A DNA stretch of 64,000 bases from Bradysia coprophila (Eukaryota > Arthropoda > Insecta > Diptera > Sciaridae). The notes beneath the pieces were generated by a model. The model saw only the letters and a list, made by a program, of their open reading frames with translations. It made no database searches and was not told the DNA's origin. Numbering within the stretch: position 1 is the stretch's first letter; each line of letters starts with the position of its first letter. Shown piece by piece: positions 56,983-64,000 of this stretch. The position numbers and the translations under genes were made by a program. The stretch spans positions 4,202,473 through 4,266,472 of the forward strand of contig NW_023503423.1 of the NCBI RefSeq assembly GCF_014529535.1, given 5' to 3'.

Positions 56983-58826
56983 TAACGTCATCCGTTATGG
57001 TTATATTATAGTTTCTGGTCACCAGACTCGCAACTTCGATTTTAGGATATTTAAAAAAAAAAGAGTTGTCGTATCGTGTCGTGTATTTTCGTAGAAGGAG
57101 GAAAAAGGGACAGTGATGTTCAGTGATGATTGCACCGGATCTTGATAATCTATTAAGTTAAAAGCTCATGTGAAGTGATGTAAAGTAAACATCAATAGCA
57201 TTTAAGTGATTTCTAGTGTCGTTAGTGTTAAAAACGTTTTTTTTATTCCCTACCCCCCGACAAAATGCTTCATTACACTGCGATTTTGCGACTGTTTGGG
57301 GAAGAACATCTAAAATTTCAGCTTAAATCATCCCATTAAATTGGTGTTCATTACATGACAGTCCAACAATACTGTGTTTCCTCTTCTGGGTCGTGGTTTG
57401 GTATGGGCGCCGGTCAATGGAGGATTGAAGTTTTTATAAGTTATTTTTAATCGACGTTAAACATTATTCTAAGCAAAAATTGTTCTATGTCTCCAAAATG
57501 CACCAACTTTTTTTTATAAGTTCGTCTAAACTTCAAAATGTACAGCCGCCCGTAAGAAACTTGCGAAATGACGCCCTGTATTTTTTATTATACACTGATT
57601 TTAGAAATTGTCTTGAACAGAATTGTCGATACCCACGTAGTCCTTGCTACAGAGCACGTCACATCTACTTATATTCATCGCGGCTGGAAACGGCCTCATA
57701 GTGTAGTTAATAAGGACCAAAAAAAGGCCGAACATTTACAGATCGGGTAGAGACAAACCAGTGATTGGATATTGTTTGGGATGTAAAAAAATGAGGTTTT
57801 GGAAGGGTAGCCCAAAAATCCCCTCCATACTTCTCCCCCTTTCAGCCCTTCAAACTTCAAATGCAGAGGCTTCTTGTATGAATTATTGTGAAGCGACGAA
57901 TGAGCGTACAACATTGAGTGGGTACTCAAATGAAAGCTAAAAGATCAAAGTTTTTTTCTCTACAAAAAAATTTCCAGAATTTTCCGATTTACTTGCAGTT
58001 TTTCCAACTTTTCTTAAAAACGAAGTTTTAAATTTGAGGTTAAAGTTAAATATTTTTTGAAATTAGTTCACAACAATATTTTTTTCTTCGCTATTATCGT
58101 TTAGCATCCCATTACCAAACTTTTTACAAACAAAAAGTATTTTGCTGTTCCGCAATTGAAGCAGTTATCGTAAATTTTCATCAAAAATTGGTATCCTTTT
58201 TGTATGGCAAATTTTTTTCGTCACCTTTTATTTTTTTTTATTTAGGTGTGATAGCTTTTGGGTTGGCTCAGACTGCCTCAAAAACGAAAGAAAATAAGTT
58301 TTTAGATTTTCAAAATGATTCCGGTCTCGAATTCGGCTAAAATATTGAAATTTTCCACCCTCGGCGAACTTTGTCGAACACTACAAACAGCAAAATCGAC
58401 TCATACACCATAAGATTACCCCTATCACAATGCTACGACTCTCAGCTTTCAAACGATACCAAACACTCCATATTAAATTTAAAAAAAATTATGACTTAGC
58501 ATGTGAAATATGTGGTGGGACCCCATTTCTTGCAAATTTTGAAATATGTGAGAGCTGACTAAAAGATGCAAAATAAACCAGTTTACAACTTCTTTAGTGA
58601 CATATATGCATATTGTGAAAGACCTTCACTCGAAATTGTCCATTCACCCTCTTTTAGGTAAGTTTATTTTGCATTTTTTAGTCAGCTCTCACATATTTCA
58701 AAATTTGCAAGAAATGGATTTGATGAAAATTTAAGATAACTGCTTCAATTGCGGAACATCAAAATACTTTTTGTTTGTAAAAAGTTTGGTAAAGGGAAGC
58801 TAAACGATAATAGCGAAGAAAACAAG

Positions 58827-60421
58827 GCGTCAGAACAGTCGGAGCGTTTGCTGCGACTGAGCCCCGTACTACCCGTAAACCTATTTTGCCCGAAACCATT
58901 ATACGACCCTAGCCCTAATAAGTCCGTAACCCTTATTCGTCCGTTATCAAAGTGCTTCCGTAACCTTATTGTGTACTTGACATTATTGCCTATTTTTGCA
59001 AATTAACTGTAAGTGTTCATCTTTAAAATTGCGCTTAGCGCAATTACAAAAGCCCGTACGAAGTACTTCTCAAGTATAAAACAAAAGTTTACGATGTAAT
59101 TTTAGGAATCCGAATTTACAACTTTTTTTTATCAATTTTCTTTCGGTATTGAATTATCTGTCAAACGAAACAAAGCAAATTTTGATGAAATATTTTCAAT
59201 TTATGAGCAAAAACCACATAAGGCCAGAAAGTTTTACTCGATTTACTCGATTTATGTGCAAAAAAACACTTAGGGCCGAGTAGCGGCCTTAGTCCAAGGG
59301 CCCAAATTTGAAACTTTTTTTGCCATCATTCTATTCTGCATTCAATTATCTCTCAAATGAAACAAAAACTAGCAAAATCGGATGAGATTTACTCGATTTA
59401 TGTGCAAAAAACACTTAGGGCCGAGTAGCGGAATTAGTCCAAGGGCCCAAATTTGAAACTTGTTTCGCCATCATTCTATTCGGCATTCAATTATCTCTCA
59501 AAAACTAGCAAAATCGGATGAGATTTACTCGATTTATGTGCAAAAAACACTTAGGGCCGAGTAGCGGAATTAGTCCAAGGGCCCAAATTTGAAACTTGTT
59601 TCGCCATCGTTCTATTCGGCATTCAATTATCTCTCAAATGAAACAAAAACTAGCAAAATCGGATGAGATTTACTCGATTTATGTGCAAAAAACACTTAGG
59701 GCCGAGTAGCGGCCTTAGTCCAAGGGCCCAAATTTGAAACATTTTTCACCATCATTCTATTCGGCGTTCAATTATCTCTCAAATGAAACAAAATCTAGCA
59801 AAATCGGATGAGATTTACTCGATTTATGTGCAAAAAATACTTAGGGCTGAGTAGCGGCCTTAGTCCAAGGGCCCAAATTTGAAACTTTTTTCGCCACGTT
59901 CTTTGCGGTATTCAATTACCTTCCATCAAAAACTAAATCTAGCAAAATTGTGTGCAAAAAACACTTAGGGCCGAGTAACGACCTTTGAGCCCTCCCAACA
60001 AGCCCACGTTGCATCTTACCCAAAAACAATGTTCAGCAACTTTGTTCTACTCGTCAATACCTTTAATTTGATATATCACAAGCAGCTATTGCGTGCGTAT
60101 TTCGGTAGATATCGTCGAAAGACTGAAAAACACCTATAGGGCTCTAGCTCTGGAAGGGCCGACCCTGACATGCCCATTTTCGAACTTGACCTTACTTTTG
60201 TCGATACCAATCGGGGAAAAAAGAATTTTGAAAAAAGGTTGTGATTTACTCAAGCTAGAGGGGTCACAGACGGACGGACGGACGGACGGACATTTTTTTT
60301 ATTGCGGATTCGTCATCTATGAACATAACAAAATGCTTTGCCCTTACTGTCTGCTTCCAATTCGACGTGTTACAAACGGCATATTAATCTTATAAGCCCC
60401 CAGTACTTCGTACGGGGCTAA
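58827..60421 (+). mobile_element. Family B modular element, copy 2
   Basis: Begins GTCAGAACAGTCGGAGCGTT with AGCCCCGTAC and ends AGTACTTCGTACGGGGCTA. The middle is a tandem array of a 134-145 bp phrase: TTAGGGCCGAG or a variant recurs at 59270, 59415, 59551, 59696, 59841 and 59975. The 3' part carries (GGAC)n at about 60275-60290 and GCGGATTCGTCATCTATGAA as in copy 1. It is inserted into the right arm of the large fold-back element. Confidence 0.8.
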
Positions 60422-60739
60422 AAATATTGTTGTGAACTAATTTCAAAAAATATTTAACTTTAACCTCAAATTTAAAACTTCGTTTTTAAGAAAAGTTGGA
60501 AAAACTGCAAGCAAATCGGAAAATTCTGGAAATTTTTTTGTAGAGAAAAAAACTTTGATCTTTTAGCTTTCATTTGAGTACCCACTCAATGTTGTACGCT
60601 CATTCGTCGCTTCACAATAATTCATACAAGAAGCCTCTGCATTTGAAGTTTGAAGGGCTGAAAGGGGGGGAAGTATGGAGGGGATTTTTGGGCTACCCTT
60701 TCAAAACCTCATTTTTTTACATCCCAAACAATATCCAAT

Positions 60740-61726
60740 AGGGGGGTCCAGAATCGTATGGGAAAATAAAAGTTTCGAGAAAGTTGGCGGACCCCGGGGA
60801 AAACGTACCTATATGACCCACTGATAAAAAATGTATATGAAGCCGATGTGATCCGAGTTGATTTATGGGTCGCTCAAGGACGAAATATGTGAAAAACCAC
60901 GACAATGAGGGTTAAAGAAAAATTGAACGTAACTAACAGATGCTGAGGTCACTTCTTAAGGTGAGTTGGATTATTTCACTTCAGAATAATCCAAAGAGAC
61001 CGATTTAATGATTTGTAAGTGCATTCGCATCTCCCAAGTCAGTCAAAGTTTCCCAATCTGTTCACCCAGTCTTTGGGTTCTTCCAAAACATTTATGGGAT
61101 GTGCATCGGATATATTCATATCTAACGAGAGCTTATGGCATAAGCTTTCATCGCAAAAAAAAATTTTTTCGAAAACAATTTTTTGAAGCTATATAGAAAT
61201 CGATTTTGGTGGAAAAATGTCAGGGTCGTGAACTCAGACAATTTTCAAATGACTGTTACGTCAAGACACCAACTTGAAACTTATTGTGTGTGGGCTCGTT
61301 AGAAAGCCACTGTCATTACCTTTACAACGACACCTAACACTTAATTTTAAGAGTGACTTCGCTTGACTTTGTATTACTTGGAAATTATCTGTCGATTTTT
61401 GTATATATCAATATTGTTAGGTGTGCCCAGACGATATAAAAATTCCAAAAAATGAAAACAACGCATTTTTGTTGCTCTTGCATCTAATCTAAGTTGTCTG
61501 GACCAAAAAAGTTTGATATTGTCGCTAAAAAATTTTTTCCATAGAAAGTAATGGAAAAAATTTATGGAAAATCACAGCGTTTTTTCACATATTTCGTCCT
61601 TGAGCTACACATAAACCAACTCGGATCGCATCGGCCCCATATACAATTTTTATCAGGAGGCCATAAAGGTTTGTTTTCCTCGGGGTCCGACAACTTCCTC
61701 GACACTTTGATTTTTTGGACCCCCCT
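60740..61726. mobile_element. 987-bp TIR element with 10-bp target duplication (Mutator-like)
   Basis: The ends AGGGGGGTCC and GGACCCCCCT are perfect, and inverted arms continue for about 160 bp. The direct repeat AATATCCAAT occurs at 60730-60739 and 61727-61736. The uninterrupted target can be read in the opposite arm of the host element (ATTGGATATT near 57765). A 9-11 bp duplication with long inverted ends suggests the Mutator superfamily. No transposase frame. Confidence 0.85.
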
Positions 61727-61945
61727 AATATCCAATCACTGGTTTGTCTCTACCCGATCTGTAAATATTTTGGTCCTTATTAACTACACTATCAGTCACA
61801 TTTTGGGCGGCTGAAGAAATTGGGCTAATTTTGGATCGTAGTTTGTAAACAAAATTAGTTTTATAAAAAATCTGTGCATTTTAGAAGCATACCGTAGAAC
61901 AGTTTTTTGTTTGGAATAATGTTCTGCGTCGAATAACTTCAATGC

Positions 61946-62802
61946 CCTATTTTTGTTCATCGGCTCGACTTTATTTCCATTTCCATACAAACTCAATCGG
62001 CGCACATATCTACTCGTGGTAGTACGGCCACTAGAGACGGGATTTCTTTTTGTTGACGAACATTTCTATTTAGAACTGTGGTGTGACGAACACGAATTTA
62101 ATGGGATGTTTAAGGTGGAAGTAAAGACATGCTTATCCAACGGGAAATTGTAGTGTGCTGAATCATTTTTTGGTGAGGCAGATAGATATAGAGATTTTTG
62201 ATAGATAAATCCTTTTGAAAAGAACGGGAGATATAACTTTAACTATTTTGTAACTATTCAGATGTTATCATCCAACGCCCATACTACAGTACCAAAATTG
62301 CTGAAACGGACAATGACGAAATCAGAAAGGAAAATCGAAGTTATACATCTCAATGTGTCGATTAGACTAGACCTTCCTACCTAGCAAAAAACCAATCAAA
62401 TTGAAGCTAAAGGAGCAGGCCCTTCTGATTGTTCCAATGAAAATGCGTCATGTCACAGAATTTATTTTTTACCAAATTCTACACATTCCAAAGTTCCTAA
62501 CAAACCTTGCACGAATAAATCCATATTTTTGGGCCAAAAGATGAACTTTCTAAGTCAAAATTTTTCGTGTCAAAATTTACCCCCACGAAAGTATTTTTTG
62601 AATTTATACCGTCATGTCATATCGAAAGTCCGTATTATCGATTTTTTGCGGAAAATGGCCTAAAGTCATCTTTGGACTATAACGAACATTTTATATGCAG
62701 TATGCTTATTAGTCAAGTATACAACCAGCCGGTAAAATGAAATTCTCATACACCCGAGCTGAAAATTTTCACAAATGGCCCATACATTTTGTGTCATAGT
62801 AT
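61946..62802. other. Intergenic, nothing recognised
   Basis: A 66-codon frame at 61953-62153 has no supporting feature. No RNA or promoter signal. Confidence 0.4.
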
Positions 62803-62918
62803 GTTACGTCACTGTTTTCAAATATTTGTTTAGGCAAGTGTGAGGTTTGCGGAACGAGCCGAAGTCGAGTGGAGTAATCACACGTGCCTGAACAATCATT
62901 TGCAAGCAGTGACGTAAC
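62803..62918. mobile_element. 116-bp hairpin MITE
   Basis: Ends GTTACGTCACTG and CAGTGACGTAAC are perfect inverted repeats; CAAATATTTGTTTAGGCA and TGCCTGAACAATCATTTG extend the arms. The centre is GCGGAACGAGCCGAAGTCGA. Non-coding. Confidence 0.8.
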
Positions 62919-63112
62919 ACATTTTACATGTTTGTGGACGGTAAGTGCATTTTCCCAGTCACAAACAGTGATGTAAAGTGCACTTTAAGGTGCATACGCA
63001 CGTAAAAATTTCATTTTCGGCTAGTTGTACATACTTAGCTATCGTGAAAAACGGTCTACTCGGCGAAAATTTGACAATGGTTTTCAATTACTTTTGTCCT
63101 GAAAATTTTACG

Positions 63113-64000
63113 ATTTCTTGATATTTTCTTAGAAATATTTAATGGAAATGATTTTTCTGGATATCAAAGCAATAAAAATCTTGATTTTAACAGAAATATA
63201 GAAGTTTAATTTTTCATACATCCCGAGTGGTCGCAAACAACAAAATGGCCGAAGGTCGCCATATTGAATCTGAGGAAAACAGAGGAAACACTTACAGTTG
63301 CTGCCAAAGAGGAAATTTATATATGGGTTGAGTGGACCATCTACAGCAGTAACTTAGGCATTCAAAATATCGGCACTGTTACCATGAGATATAGCTGAGA
63401 CTAACAGCAACACAAAATTAATTAGTTTCAATGTCATGAGCTATACTCAGATGTCGTTTCGTTGTGGTCAATTATTCGAGAATAGCTTTGTACCACTGTG
63501 TATATACGTAGAGATGGTTTCAAAAAGTTAAGTGTTTTAAACTATTTGTAGCTACGTAGTACCTCATCTCACGTATCAACTGTTGCGCAGCGGCATCTCA
63601 ACGTCAACAATAACATTTCATCAAAGAACTCAACGACAACATTACCTGATTCAACAGATGAATGACATTTGTGGTGTACTTACCGGAAAAAGCTATTCGG
63701 GCATTTGCTGTTGGAATCATATCAGAAAAGTTGTCATTTAAGTTTATCGTTGAAATCCGTATATCAAAGACGGAAAAAGTTTAATAATTAAAGAGTGATT
63801 CAGGTGTGTGTGCTTCTGAGTTGGTACCTGTTAGCGCTGTTAGCTGATGTTGGCAAGGAGGCTAGCATCTGCTAAAATTTGGATTTAAGTTTGCTCAAAT
63901 ATACAGCGTCGGATTACAAGCTGTTGGGCAGTAAAATGTAAGATTTAAATTGAGTCAAAGGAGATAAGAGAAAAGATGTTAATTTTAGGTTATGTTTAGT
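63113..64000 (-). repeat. Right copy of the perfect 888-bp inverted repeat
   Basis: Exact reverse complement of 6043-6930. It starts sharply at 63113 after TTTTACG and continues to the window edge, so its true length is greater than 888 bp or unknown. Confidence 0.97.

Larger units (their letters stand above)
57450..61945. mobile_element. Large fold-back element with two other elements inserted
   Basis: Left arm about 57450-58600; right arm about 58640-61945 after subtracting insertions. Shared arm segments include AGTGTAGTTAATAAGGACC, CCATACTTC-CCCCTTTCAG and GTTCACAACAATATTT with their complements on the right. The centre (58550-58720) pairs GTGAGAGCTGAC with GTCAGCTCTCAC. Outer parts (beyond 57700 and 61790) are more diverged. 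The right arm is split by family B copy 2 (58827-60421) and by a 987-bp TIR element (60740-61726). The left arm has about 340 bp missing from the right arm. Open frames here are shadows. Confidence 0.8.

Noticed and set aside
61551-61814. 87-codon frame at the right end of the 987-bp TIR element
   Set aside because: It mirrors the minus frame at 60717-60905 in the other arm; non-coding repeat.

Overview
The window is eukaryotic, AT-rich DNA of insect type. Genes are split by introns of about 55-90 bp with GT/AG borders. Several genes have a TATA box followed about 25-35 bp later by the arthropod initiator TCAGT, and the recognisable products (odorant-binding protein, lipocalin, F-box/FBA protein, papain-family proteases, C2H2 zinc-finger protein) are insect families. 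The heavy load of MITEs and fold-back repeats, plus a Penelope-like element, suggests a lower dipteran such as a fungus gnat; that placement is inference. I see no rRNA gene, no convincing functional tRNA and no CRISPR.

Layout, left to right. 1-7.0 kb: no supportable gene; a 1.36-kb hAT-like non-autonomous element with an 8-bp target duplication, then an 888-bp repeat that recurs, inverted and without a single mismatch, at the right edge of the window. 7.1-9.2 kb: a Ser-rich protein gene (+). 10.9-11.2 kb: an 18-bp minisatellite. 12.5-13.7 kb: a four-exon F-box/FBA gene (+). 14.3-18.6 kb: repeats, including the first of three copies of a modular element (family A). 19.2-21.3 kb: a six-exon, 15-finger C2H2 gene (+). 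21.9-26.2 kb: repeats, including a palindrome built of palindromes. 26.5-28.4 kb: an odorant-binding-protein gene (-) with three MITEs in its last intron. 32.5-34.0 kb: a secreted two-domain LRR gene (+). 34.1-42.4 kb: a tandem duplicate of a cathepsin-L-like protease gene (-), with a Penelope-like element between the copies and a MITE in the first intron of copy 2. 43-48.9 kb: nested transposons. 49.1-50.9 kb: a six-exon lipocalin gene (-). 52-55.1 kb: a small hAT MITE, a fold-back element and a TIR element full of minisatellites. 56.2-57.0 kb: a five-exon gene for a small membrane protein ending in a PPxY motif (+). 57.4-62 kb: a fold-back element carrying two other elements inserted in it.

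The genes form no pathway or operon. Four of the nine genes (counting the two proteases separately) are recent-looking secreted-protein genes with compact TATA/Inr promoters, embedded in repeats. The most unusual signals are the perfect 888-bp inverted repeat 57 kb apart, the palindrome of palindromes at 24.6 kb, the protease pair whose catalytic exons and intron are nearly identical while the Gly/Ala exon is strongly diverged, and the modular families A and B with shared CCCGTACGAAG-like ends.
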